A stretch of DNA of 64,000 nt, taken from Thalassobacillus devorans (GTDB lineage: Bacteria; Bacillota; Bacilli; Bacillales; Halobacillaceae). A model generated the notes under the pieces. That model saw only the letters and a list, made by a program, of their open reading frames with translations. It made no database searches and was not told where the DNA came from. Below, one piece after another: positions 25,214-32,662 of this stretch. Positions within the stretch are counted from its first letter, which is position 1. Each line of letters starts with the position of its first letter. The stretch covers positions 744,001-808,000 of the forward strand of contig NZ_JAASRY010000001.1 in assembly GCF_011761345.1 (NCBI RefSeq), read 5' to 3'. The translations under genes and the position numbers were made by a program.

Positions 25214-25720
25214 TTAAGCTGCCGGTGCTGTTGTGGCTTCTTTTTTAGTAGTATATTGGCGGATAAAAGGAATTACCCAGCGATCCAAACCAATTTTTCC
25301 TGCGTTGTATCCAGCTACGGCGATGAAGACTGTCAATAAAACCATTTGAGCGTTCGTACTTACTGTTCCACTGAACAAGAAGGCAAAGTTCATAACTAAT
25401 CCCATGATTGCTGCGAAGTTAGTGAAAATTCCTAGAATAAGTGCGATACCTACTAATACTTCACCCCACATGACAAGGAACGTAAAAATCTCTGCGTTAG
25501 GAAGTGCTACGCCTTCTAAGAAACTTGCCCACCAGGCCTGAACAGCAGGGTGTTCTCCGCTTGCATTACCGATAGCGCCCTGGATGAATCCGGCAGAATC
25601 GAAACCTCCGCCAGTCAATTTTCCCCAGCCTGCAGTCAGCCATGCATATCCAAGATAAACCCGAAGCACCGTAAGAATAGCTGCCGCAACATTGTTTTCT
25701 CTTAAAAAGTTATTAATCAT
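25214..25720 (-). CDS. DoxX-family membrane protein
   Basis: 168 residues with four transmembrane segments. VLRVYLGYAWLTAGWGKLTGG at the N-terminus and ILGIFTNFAAIMGLVMNFAF are typical DoxX sequences. DoxX-like proteins are linked to thiosulfate/quinone chemistry or membrane oxidoreductase complexes, but most Bacillus members are uncharacterised. ATG at 25720 follows AAGGAGTGGG; the upstream GTG is unlikely. Confidence 0.85.
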   Translation of the reverse strand: MINNFLRENNVAAAILTVLRVYLGYAWLTAGWGKLTGGGFDSAGFIQGAIGNASGEHPAVQAWWASFLEGVALPNAEIFTFLVMWGEVLVGIALILGIFTNFAAIMGLVMNFAFLFSGTVSTNAQMVLLTVFIAVAGYNAGKIGLDRWVIPFIRQYTTKKEATTAPAA

Positions 25721-25856
25721 GATTCCCACTCCTTAAATAGTGTTTTGTTCAACATTTCACATGATTAGCTAAAAGAAGAACACCTTAGCCGGCTGTTTGT
25801 GTTGGTGTTATCTTTTACAGTTACATCATATCACCTTTTATCAATCTTGAGATAAC

Positions 25857-25885
25857 TTTGTGATGGATTTCACATTTTGGTAATA
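25857..25885 (+). promoter_or_regulatory. Possible promoter in the doxX upstream region, plus strand
   Basis: TTGTGA, 17-base spacer, TAATAA. It could drive the transcript ending at the terminator near 26265. Weak match. Confidence 0.35.
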
Positions 25886-26099
25886 AAGTTGTGGCAAAAC
25901 TGTGAATTGCTGGCAACGGTTGCACACATGAGAAATGGGGGGGACATATGAATTTGCTTGATTTAGAAGGAAAAGGCAGGTAAAATCTTAATAGACATAT
26001 CTTCTGATGAAGAGCAATGATTGATTACTTATTTTATGAGCACACTGTTAAAGAGAATGGATTTGGACGATCCTTTCTACAGTTTCGGAGGTGAAGCAA

Positions 26100-26180
26100 A
26101 TGTGGGAGGTAACATTTTTTATTATTTCAGCACTTATCATCCTTTTGAACATCGGATATTGTATCTTTGATAACGGTTGA
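26100..26180 (+). CDS. 26-residue hydrophobic peptide
   Basis: MWEVTFFIISALIILLNIG and a short polar tail, with a good CGGAGGTGAAG ribosome site. A strong terminator 27 bases downstream suggests it is the only product of a short transcript. Its size and single span resemble small membrane peptides (including type I toxins), but no antitoxin RNA is demonstrated. Could also be non-coding. Confidence 0.4.
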   Translation: MWEVTFFIISALIILLNIGYCIFDNG

Positions 26181-26205
26181 TTCCTGACAAGGAAATCGCA
26201 GCGAA

Positions 26206-26266
26206 AGTAGTTCAGTTTAGGAGTACAAACAAGCATTGTACCCCACAGCTGAACTACTTTTTTATT
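26206..26266 (+). terminator. Strong terminator of the small-peptide transcript
   Basis: AAGTAGTTCAG pairs with CTGAACTACTT; inside it GTACAA pairs with TTGTAC; ends in T6. Confidence 0.8.
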
Positions 26267-26282
26267 TGTAAAAGATAAAAGC

Positions 26283-26762
26283 TAAAGCTCCCTTTAACTG
26301 AAGATCAGTTTCGTTACTTTTACGGGAGAAAATGGGGACTTGGAAATAACTCGCTTTCCGCGGGGAAGACGGCAAGCCTCCTCGAGCTAAAGCTCTGCGG
26401 GGTCTTGCCTGTCTATCCTTTCCCGCAGGAGTCTCGTCATTTCCAAGTCCCCATTACCATAAAAAGAGTAACGAAACCATCCTAGTATATACAATTAGAC
26501 CATTCATAAAAAAAGGAGCGTTATTTTTACAACCCTGCGCAAATTGTTGTAAATCGATTTTAAATATACTTTTATGGCAAAGGGGCGTAGGGAAACGGTG
26601 AGACTCCTGTGGGATAAGCGGGAGCGCTGAGGCCCCGCAAGGCGAAGCCTGAGGAGACTCAGCACACGCCCACGGAAAGCGAATCGTTTCCCGAAGCCCC
26701 TAAACTCCAATAATCATTTTGAAATTGAGTCTTCCACAATTCGGCCATTTTATTGAAAATGG
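26283..26762. repeat. Compound palindromic element: R2 and R3 with conserved outer flanks
   Basis: Two GC-rich palindromes of the R1 family, R2 (26331-26455, minus sense) and R3 (26582-26700, plus sense), 126 bases apart. R2 arms AATGGGGACTTGGAAAT and ATTTCCAAGTCCCCATT are perfect; outside them GTTTCGTTACT pairs with AGTAACGAAAC. R3 arms GGGGC..GGGAAACG and CGTTTCCC..GCCCC pair. The outer flanks (AAAGCTCCCTTTAACTGAAG left; GAAATTGAGTCTTC right) reappear around the single palindrome at 60313. Together with the small peptide gene this accounts for the gap 25.7-26.8 kb. Confidence 0.8.
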
Positions 26763-26844
26763 TTCTTGTGAGTAAAGTTTTTTAAATAGACCAGCACCAC
26801 TTTCCTTCTCCTTTCGATTATAGAATTGAAAGGAGGTGAGGGAC

Positions 26845-27069
26845 ATGGCAGTGACAAGCGAAAAAGTAGGCTCCCTGTTGCGTATGGTACTGGAGAACGG
26901 ACAGGACGACCGAGGAAATTTTATTTTCAAAAGCAAAAACTTTAATAACGTTAAAACAGAAGCAACAGCAGAACAGTTGTATACGGTAGCTAAATCGTTA
27001 GAGCCGTTACAGCAGCGCGAACTCTATGCGATCGAACGCAAAGACGATAACAAAATCATGAACATCTAA
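26845..27069 (+). CDS. DUF1659 protein
   Basis: 74 residues. The family pattern GNFIFKSKNFNNVKTEATAE followed by LYTVAKSLEPLQ matches DUF1659. ATG at 26845 after AAAGGAGGTGAGG. First gene of a three-gene operon (DUF1659, DUF2922, YvrJ) that recurs across Bacillaceae, often in several copies per genome; no function is established. Confidence 0.85.
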   Translation: MAVTSEKVGSLLRMVLENGQDDRGNFIFKSKNFNNVKTEATAEQLYTVAKSLEPLQQRELYAIERKDDNKIMNI

Positions 27070-27101
27070 GCAGATTCAAATAATAAGAGAGGAGGAGAAT
27101 C

Positions 27102-27314
27102 ATGAAGAAACTCGAATTGAAATTCCAAAACGAAGAGGACAAGACGGTGACCATCACACTGGATGAGCCTGTCGAACCGGCTGACCCGGCATTGATCAAT
27201 GCTGCGATGGATGCCATCATTGCTGCTAATTGTTTTTATTCAAACGGCGGTGATCTAGTTACTAAAAAAGAAGCTCGGATCGTCGAACGTAACGTCGAAG
27301 AAATACAATTGTAA
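27102..27314 (+). CDS. DUF2922 protein
   Basis: 70 residues: LELKFQNEEDKTVTITLDEP then ALINAAMDAIIAANCF, the standard DUF2922 layout. Strong ribosome site GAGAGGAGGAG. Middle gene of the conserved trio; function unknown. Confidence 0.87.
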   Translation: MKKLELKFQNEEDKTVTITLDEPVEPADPALINAAMDAIIAANCFYSNGGDLVTKKEARIVERNVEEIQL

Positions 27315-27375
27315 ATCCAAAGGGGTTGTCCGGCAGGGCAGCCTCTTTCTAGTTAGGAAAGGAGGGCAATAGGAG

Positions 27376-27513
27376 ATGGACCATTGGGTAGCATTGCTCA
27401 CAGATGTCGGTTTCCCGATCGCGGTGACTTTTTATCTGCTTCACCGAGTGGAAGGCAAACTTGATATCATGATAGAGACCTTACACCAACTGCCGGAAAA
27501 AATGAATTCATAA
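27376..27513 (+). CDS. YvrJ-family small membrane protein
   Basis: 45 residues. DVGFPIAVTFYLLHRVEGKL is the YvrJ signature: a hydrophobic segment followed by a charged amphipathic helix, reminiscent of BhlA/holin-like peptides. Ribosome sites AGGAAAGGAGG and AGGAG precede the ATG. Last gene of the DUF1659-DUF2922-YvrJ operon. Confidence 0.85.
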   Translation: MDHWVALLTDVGFPIAVTFYLLHRVEGKLDIMIETLHQLPEKMNS

Positions 27514-27517
27514 TTTT

Positions 27518-27554
27518 AAAACCATCCTGTATTTTAGGCAGGATGGTTTTAAAA
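27518..27554. terminator. Bidirectional terminator between yvrJ-like gene and signal peptidase gene
   Basis: AAAACCATCCTG pairs with CAGGATGGTTTT around a nine-base loop; A/T tracts on both sides. Confidence 0.88.
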
Positions 27555-27564
27555 ATGTCCGTCA

Positions 27565-28086
27565 TTATCGGGTCATGCCCCATTCGTTGAAAGGATAGAT
27601 GACAAGTTCGGAGCGTCCGATAATTTCACTTTCCTCTATGAAGCCTAGTCCGTTACGGCTATCTTTACTTATTGACCGGTTGTCACCCATTACAAAATAG
27701 TGATCCTCCGGTACTTTGACCGGACCATAATTGGTCGTTCCTTGAATGGAAGATTCATCCAGATAGCTTTCATCTTGCTCTTGGCCATTGATATAAAGCT
27801 TGTGATCCCGCACCTCGACAATATCATTTGGGAGGGCGATGATTCGTTTAACATAACTTTTAACAGGTCTATGAATAATGACAATTTCACCATACGAAGG
27901 TTCTTCCAGGTAATAGATGATTTTATTGAACATGACACGCTCGCCGCTCTCGAGTGTTGGATTCATGCTCACACCTTCGACAATCGAGGTGGCAAAGAAA
28001 AAAGTACGTAATAAGAATGCAAGGAGAATAGCGATGATGATCGCTTTCATCCATTCCCACCACTCATTTTTAGCTTCTTCTGACAA
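27565..28086 (-). CDS. Type I signal peptidase
   Basis: 173 residues from the TTG at 28086. One N-terminal transmembrane segment (AIIIAILLAFLLRTFFF), catalytic Ser in EGVSMNPTL, catalytic Lys in YVKRIIALPND, and the box GDNRSISKDSR. Cleaves Sec and Tat signal peptides outside the membrane, like B. subtilis SipS/SipT. The TTG is preferred because AGGAAGGG precedes it; the ATG at 28140 and GTG at 28176 in the same frame have no ribosome site but would add an 18-30 residue basic head. Confidence 0.9.
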   Translation of the reverse strand: MSEEAKNEWWEWMKAIIIAILLAFLLRTFFFATSIVEGVSMNPTLESGERVMFNKIIYYLEEPSYGEIVIIHRPVKSYVKRIIALPNDIVEVRDHKLYINGQEQDESYLDESSIQGTTNYGPVKVPEDHYFVMGDNRSISKDSRNGLGFIEESEIIGRSELVIYPFNEWGMTR

Positions 28087-28447
28087 TCTTGATCTTCCCT
28101 TCCTAATGATAGCCGGTTTGGTATAGCTCTTCTTGGGCATTGAGAAGAGGGGGGACGTGATTGTCCTGCGAAGCACGTGTCCAGCACGGCTTCATCCATC
28201 CTTATTTTAACACATTTGTCAGTCATCATGAGCAGAGCTTGCAATTTTCCTTTATCTCTGTCTGGAAAAATTGAATTTTCTGTCTTAGGAAAATTATCCG
28301 AGTTAAAATGTATAAATACGAGTGTATTTACCATAATAGACCAACTAATTTTGCCGATGTTTGTCTAGTTTTGCGAATTTATTTACAAGCCTCTGATTAT
28401 CGGTCATAATTTATCTCGTTGAAAAAAATAGTTGGAGGTTTTTTTTC
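28087..28447. other. Intergenic region between signal peptidase and spo0E-like genes
   Basis: AT-rich, divergent promoters expected for both sides. No clear -35/-10 pair, riboswitch or repeat is visible to me. Confidence 0.5.
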
Positions 28448-28630
28448 GTGGAACAAACAGAAAAGGAAGTCACATTAGTGGAATTGGAAGGAAAGATCAA
28501 CCATTCTCAAAAAAAGATGTTGTCCTTAGCTGACCAGTATGGAAGGGATAGTCTATATACCATTAAGCAAAGTCAGGTTTTAGATACGCTTATCATCGAG
28601 TATATGAGACGTAAAAGAAAAATCAGCTAG
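28448..28630 (+). CDS. Spo0E-like aspartyl-phosphate phosphatase 1
   Basis: 60 residues, GTG start after TTGGAGG. Two-helix Spo0E fold: LEGKINHSQKKMLSLADQYG and the signature SQVLDTLIIEY (S-Q-x-L-D-x-L-I). Such proteins dephosphorylate Spo0A-P and delay sporulation. Tail is basic (RRKRKIS). A second paralogue follows directly. Confidence 0.8.
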   Translation: MEQTEKEVTLVELEGKINHSQKKMLSLADQYGRDSLYTIKQSQVLDTLIIEYMRRKRKIS

Positions 28631-28705
28631 CTTGAAAACGGATCCGTGTCAATCCATTTCTGCTATGGTAAACTATCTTTAAAAGCAGGGATTGGAGGTA
28701 ACCTT

Positions 28706-28885
28706 GTGTCCAATTTCAATCATGCTGAACAACTACTGGAGAAAATTGAACGCTTACGTAACAAAATGGCCAGGGTTGCCTTAGCGAAAGGCTTTTCAAG
28801 CCCTGAATCGGTCCGTATCAGCCAGGAGCTGGACGAACTATTGAACATCTATGACAATTATACAAACAAATATAAAAAAACATAA
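28706..28885 (+). CDS. Spo0E-like aspartyl-phosphate phosphatase 2
   Basis: 59 residues from GTG 28706, which has TGGAGGT six bases before it; the longer frame upstream is not homologous. LLEKIERLRNKMARVALAKG plus SQELDELLNIYDNY is the canonical Spo0E signature. Tandem with the gene at 28448, 75 bases apart and same strand, suggesting a duplicated operon. Confidence 0.88.
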   Translation: MSNFNHAEQLLEKIERLRNKMARVALAKGFSSPESVRISQELDELLNIYDNYTNKYKKT

Positions 28886-28919
28886 AAAGGCTGTCCTGTT
28901 TGGTGGGAGAGCCTTTTTA
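28884..28919 (+). terminator. Terminator of the spo0E-like pair
   Basis: AAAAAGGCT-CC pairs with GG-AGCCTTTTT; ends in T5. Confidence 0.75.
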
Positions 28920-28993
28920 TAATGGGCTATATGGCTGGTTTTTCTATTGCTCTTTCTGCTATCATGATAGAAAGGGCAAAGGAGGAATGCTGC

Positions 28994-29851
28994 ATGAACA
29001 TCGGTTTTATCGGTACAGGAGTTATGGGGAAAGGCATGATCGGCCAGCTGCTTTCTAAAGGTTATGAGGTTTGTATACATACTCGGACGAAATCAAAAGC
29101 TGAATCGTTGATAGAAGCTGGGGCAGAGTGGTGTAATAATGTTGCGGACTTGGCAGAAAAAAGTGATACGATCATCACGATAGTCGGCTATCCTTACGAT
29201 GTCAAACAGGTTTATTTTGAGGAAAACGGTTTGCTGGATAATGTACGTGAGGGAATGCACCTGATCGATATGACAACGTCGACCCCAAGCCTGGCTGAGG
29301 AAATAGCGAAGGCTGCCAGTGAGAAGGGGGCAGAAGCATTAGATGCACCGGTGTCCGGCGGGGATATCGGAGCAAGAGAAGGCAAGCTGTCCATCATGGT
29401 TGGCGGCTCTGAACAAGCATTTGCAACGGTCAAACCAATTTTCGAAGCGATGGGAACAAACATTGTCTACCAGGGACAGGCTGGTGCAGGGCAGCATACG
29501 AAAATGTGTAACCAGATTGCGATAGCTTCTAATATGTTAGGAGTGGCAGAAGCGGTGGTATATGCAGAGAAATCTGGCTTATCTCCGGAAAATGTGTTGA
29601 AAAGCATTTCCACAGGGGCAGCAGGCAGCTGGTCGTTAAGCAACCTGGCTCCGCGAATGATCGGCGGAGATTTCGCTCCTGGTTTTTATATTAAGCATTT
29701 TGTGAAGGATCTGAGAATCGCCATCGAAGAAGCTGACCGGATGGGACTGGAACTTCCGGGCCTTAAGCTGTCGGAGTCCATTTATGAGCGTCTGGTTGAA
29801 CTAGGCTATGAAGACAATGGCACACAGGCTGTCTACAATTTTTACAAGTAA
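28994..29851 (+). CDS. YkwC-like 3-hydroxyisobutyrate dehydrogenase-family oxidoreductase
   Basis: 285 residues. N-terminal NAD(P) motif GFIGTGVMGKGM, substrate-binding DAPVSGGDIGAREG, and catalytic Lys region GAGQHTKMCNQ. Beta-hydroxyacid dehydrogenase family; closest to B. subtilis YkwC by length and sequence feel. Substrate not predictable. Start at 28994 after AAAGGAGGAATG; 24 upstream codons are not part of the family. Confidence 0.87.
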   Translation: MNIGFIGTGVMGKGMIGQLLSKGYEVCIHTRTKSKAESLIEAGAEWCNNVADLAEKSDTIITIVGYPYDVKQVYFEENGLLDNVREGMHLIDMTTSTPSLAEEIAKAASEKGAEALDAPVSGGDIGAREGKLSIMVGGSEQAFATVKPIFEAMGTNIVYQGQAGAGQHTKMCNQIAIASNMLGVAEAVVYAEKSGLSPENVLKSISTGAAGSWSLSNLAPRMIGGDFAPGFYIKHFVKDLRIAIEEADRMGLELPGLKLSESIYERLVELGYEDNGTQAVYNFYK

Positions 29852-29855
29852 GCAA

Positions 29856-29884
29856 AACACCGCTGGCAGCTGCCAGCGGTGTTA
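29856..29884 (+). terminator. Terminator of the ykwC-like gene
   Basis: AACACCGCTGGCAG and CTGCCAGCGGTGTT form a near loop-free stem; the run after it is TATT. Confidence 0.7.
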
Positions 29885-29913
29885 TTAATTTGACCTCTTT
29901 TCATTTCTTGTGT

Positions 29914-30066
29914 TGTCTCTATTAGGAATTTTATTTCTCTCTTATTTTCAAATGTGTCACTCATAACTTCGATTTTGTCTCTCATAATTTCAAAAACTTC
30001 TCTCTTCCCCTTATTATTGTCTCTCTTAATCAAAATAGTGCTCATTTAACGTGAAATTGTCTCACA
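29914..30066 (+). repeat. TGTCTC array B: eight direct repeats, ~21-bp period
   Basis: Units start at 29914, 29934 (TTTCTC), 29955 (TGTCAC), 29976, 29997 (CTTCTC), 30018, about 30038 and 30058. Intervals 20, 21, 21, 21, 21, 20-21, 20. Lies between convergent ykwC-like and patA; the last unit ends 16 bases before the patA stop, and patA has no hairpin terminator. Confidence 0.92.
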
Positions 30067-30079
30067 AAAGAGGTGAAAT

Positions 30080-31231
30080 TTACTTTTTCATAAATGCGGC
30101 CAGACGGTCCATTCCTTTCTCCAACGTCTCCATATCATAGGCGTAAGACAGCCGCATATATCCTTCACCGTAATCGGAAAAAGCATCCCCCGGCACTAAC
30201 GCAACTCCCGCCTCACGCACCAGTTCGAGACCAAGCTCAAAGGAAGTCAGCTCCCCTTTTGCAAGTTTTGGGAAAATATAAAAGGCTCCGCCAGGCTGGA
30301 TGTATTCGAGCCCCATTTCATCCATCCGCTCCATCACATAATCACGACGTTTTCGATATTCTTCGCGCATGGCAACCGGGTCGTCTGCTCCTTTTTCAAT
30401 CGCTTCCAGTGCTGCATACTGACTGATCGAGGTGGCACACGAGACGTTATATTGGTGCACTTTTAAAATGTGTTTCATCAATACTGCCGGCCCCAGCAGA
30501 TAGCCGATCCGCCAGCCGGTCATGGCGTGGGATTTGGAGACCCCATTAACGACAATGACCTGATTCCTTACTTCAGGGAACGAAGCAATGGATACATGCT
30601 CCTGTTCATAAACGAGCTCACTGTAGATCTCATCCGCAAGCACAATCAGATCTTTGCCAGCAATGAGTGTTGCGATTTCTTTCAGCTCTTGTTCGGTCAA
30701 CGTAACTCCGGTCGGGTTGGACGGGTAGGGAAGGATGATGCACTTAGTCCGGTCGGTCATTGCCTGTTCGATTAAATCAGCTGTCATTTTGAACCCGTTA
30801 CCTGCTATATCAATATGGACCGGAACACCGCCAGCCAAGCGGATCAATGGTTCATATCCCGGGTAAACCGGTCCTGGCAACAGAACTTCATCTCCTGGGG
30901 AAAGCAGGGTCCTTAAGGTAATATCAATGCCCTGAGATGCCCCGACCGTCACAATCACTTCTTCTGCCGGGTCATAGTCCAGGTTATATTTACGGGACAC
31001 AGAGCTACTGATTGCATCCCGCAGTTTTAAAATGCCAGCATTGTGGGTATAGGTAGTATAATTTGAATCGATTGCCTGCTGGGCAGCCTGTTTCACGTGC
31101 TCCGGGGTGTGGAAGTCAGGCTGGCCGATTGATAGGGATAGGACATCCTCATAGTCACTGACCATGTTAAAAAATTTACGGATGCCGGAAATTTCGATGT
31201 CTTTGATATTTTTGTTCACTAAATGTTCCAT
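30080..31231 (-). CDS. patA: PatA, aminotransferase class I
   Basis: 383 residues. IEISGIRKFFN, SIGQPDFHTPEHV, PGPVYPGYEPLI, LPYPSNPTGVTL and the PLP lysine region NGVSKSHAMTGWRIGYL match B. subtilis PatA over its length. PatA (with DapX) takes part in diaminopimelate/lysine synthesis as N-acetyl-L,L-diaminopimelate aminotransferase, which fits dapH and the ykuR deacetylase elsewhere in the window. Start at 31231 after TTGGAGG; the 17-codon upstream extension is unlikely. Confidence 0.9.
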   Translation of the reverse strand: MEHLVNKNIKDIEISGIRKFFNMVSDYEDVLSLSIGQPDFHTPEHVKQAAQQAIDSNYTTYTHNAGILKLRDAISSSVSRKYNLDYDPAEEVIVTVGASQGIDITLRTLLSPGDEVLLPGPVYPGYEPLIRLAGGVPVHIDIAGNGFKMTADLIEQAMTDRTKCIILPYPSNPTGVTLTEQELKEIATLIAGKDLIVLADEIYSELVYEQEHVSIASFPEVRNQVIVVNGVSKSHAMTGWRIGYLLGPAVLMKHILKVHQYNVSCATSISQYAALEAIEKGADDPVAMREEYRKRRDYVMERMDEMGLEYIQPGGAFYIFPKLAKGELTSFELGLELVREAGVALVPGDAFSDYGEGYMRLSYAYDMETLEKGMDRLAAFMKK

Positions 31232-31352
31232 AAGAAGGCCTCCAATTATTAGAAAAATCAAAAATGTTAACAAAATGTTCAAACAATTTAGATAAGTGAG
31301 TTAATAACTTTGATATAATAATAACGTAAACTTCATGAAAGGAGCATACGAC

Positions 31353-31493
31353 ATGCGACCAAATTTACCTTCCTTTGATGAACTTGTCAACAAAAACAAG
31401 GAAGAACTTTTAAGAGATCCGCGCGCCATGCAGGAAATTGAGAAGAATCTCGAAGAAAAGCAATCCAAAAATGTCAAACTGAATGTAAACTGA
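31353..31493 (+). CDS. fbpB: FbpB-family small basic protein
   Basis: 46 residues: PSFDELVNKNKEELLRD and EIEKNLEEKQSKNVK match the FbpB (Fur-regulated basic protein) pattern. In B. subtilis FbpB helps the FsrA small RNA in iron sparing. Extended -10 TGATATAAT at 31311-31319 lies upstream; a good Fur box could not be confirmed. Ribosome site AAAGGAG. Confidence 0.75.
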   Translation: MRPNLPSFDELVNKNKEELLRDPRAMQEIEKNLEEKQSKNVKLNVN

Positions 31494-31506
31494 TTATACC
31501 ATTAGA

Positions 31507-31533
31507 AAAACTTGGCCTGTAGCCAGGTTTTTT
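31507..31533 (+). terminator. Terminator of fbpB-like gene
   Basis: AAAACTTGGC pairs with GCCAGGTTTT, T6 follows. A second hairpin ACAGCTGCCT/AGGCAGCTGT sits at 31568-31593. Confidence 0.85.
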
Positions 31534-31674
31534 ATGGCGGAAGACTCCACTTTATATCAATAAACAGACAGCTGCCTATAACCAGGCAGCTGTATTGCGT
31601 TTTGAGTGGATACGTTTGACCGCACCCTGAAAAATGTTAAAATTTCCATATCAGCAAAAAGAAGGTGTTTTGGT

Positions 31675-32526
31675 ATGGAAAAGACAGGCCTTGTGTTAGA
31701 AGGCGGGGGCATGCGCGGAACTTATACTGCCGGTGTACTGGATTATTTTCTTGATATGGATCTTCATTTTCCCTATGTAATCGGAGCATCAGCAGGAGCG
31801 TCAAACGGAAGCTCCTATGTAGCGAAGCAGCGGGGGAGAAACTATGATGTGCTCGTCGGCTACGGCGATCACCCGGAGTATATTTCCTTTAAACGGGCGT
31901 TCCGTCAGAAAGAACTGTTCGGCATGGACTTTATTTTCGACAAACTGCCGAATGAGCTTGTCCCATTCGATTATGATACATTTGAAGCAAGAAAGACGAT
32001 GTTTGCGGTTGCTACAACAGATATGGAGACAGGGATGCCCCACTATTATGATGATTTTCCAGACCGGAACAGTTTACTTACGATCATGCGGGCATCCTGT
32101 TCGATTCCTTTGATATCGCCAAGCATTCCCTATGATGGTAAATATCTGATGGATGGTGGGATAGCCGACCCTGTGCCGATTGAACGTTCTATCGAACAGG
32201 GGAACGAAAAACATGTGGTCGTACTGACGAGAAATCAAGGATATATGAAGAAAAGAATGCGGCTTGGCTGGTATATCCAGCGCAAGTTCAAACAGTATCC
32301 TAAATTCGTGGACAGTCTCCTTAATCGTCATGATAAATACAACCAGTTGACAAGAAGGCTGTATGAGCTTGAAAAAGAGGGGAAAGTATTTATTATCCGT
32401 CCGGATGAGCCGCTTGCGGTCGGGAGAGTAGAGCGTAACAAACGAAAGCTTCATAACCTGTACATGCAAGGCTATAACGAAATGAGACAGAAGGAGAAAG
32501 CCTTGGAAGACTTTTTGAAAGCATAG
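31675..32526 (+). CDS. Patatin-like phospholipase
   Basis: 283 residues. Oxyanion motif LEGGGMRGTYTAG, nucleophile elbow GASAG and the catalytic Asp in MDGGIADPVPI make a complete patatin Ser-Asp dyad. Soluble; likely a lipid acyl hydrolase of unknown substrate. ATG at 31675 after AAGAAGGTG. Own terminator downstream. Confidence 0.88.
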   Translation: MEKTGLVLEGGGMRGTYTAGVLDYFLDMDLHFPYVIGASAGASNGSSYVAKQRGRNYDVLVGYGDHPEYISFKRAFRQKELFGMDFIFDKLPNELVPFDYDTFEARKTMFAVATTDMETGMPHYYDDFPDRNSLLTIMRASCSIPLISPSIPYDGKYLMDGGIADPVPIERSIEQGNEKHVVVLTRNQGYMKKRMRLGWYIQRKFKQYPKFVDSLLNRHDKYNQLTRRLYELEKEGKVFIIRPDEPLAVGRVERNKRKLHNLYMQGYNEMRQKEKALEDFLKA

Positions 32527-32530
32527 AATA

Positions 32531-32562
32531 ATCCACCAGGACCAGGTCCTGGTGGATTTTTT
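32531..32562 (+). terminator. Terminator of the patatin gene
   Basis: ATCCACCAGGACC pairs with GGTCCTGGTGGAT and runs into T6. Confidence 0.92.
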
Positions 32563-32662
32563 AATTTAGTCTAGGAAATTAGGTTACATCCTGCTTCTAC
32601 GCACAGGACGTGCCGTTTTTAGTCGAACGTCATTACTAGCAAGGCGCATGCGCTTTTATACT

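Noticed and set aside
25949-25984. MNLLDLEGKGR, similar to the start of FabI-type reductases
   Set aside because: Only 11 codons and then stop; no downstream FabI remnants could be recognised, so resemblance is likely chance.
32590-32660. Possible decayed copy of the CATAAGC-type repeat
   Set aside because: Only the AAGGCGCATGCGCTTTTA end and a weak stem are recognisable; too degraded to annotate as a feature.
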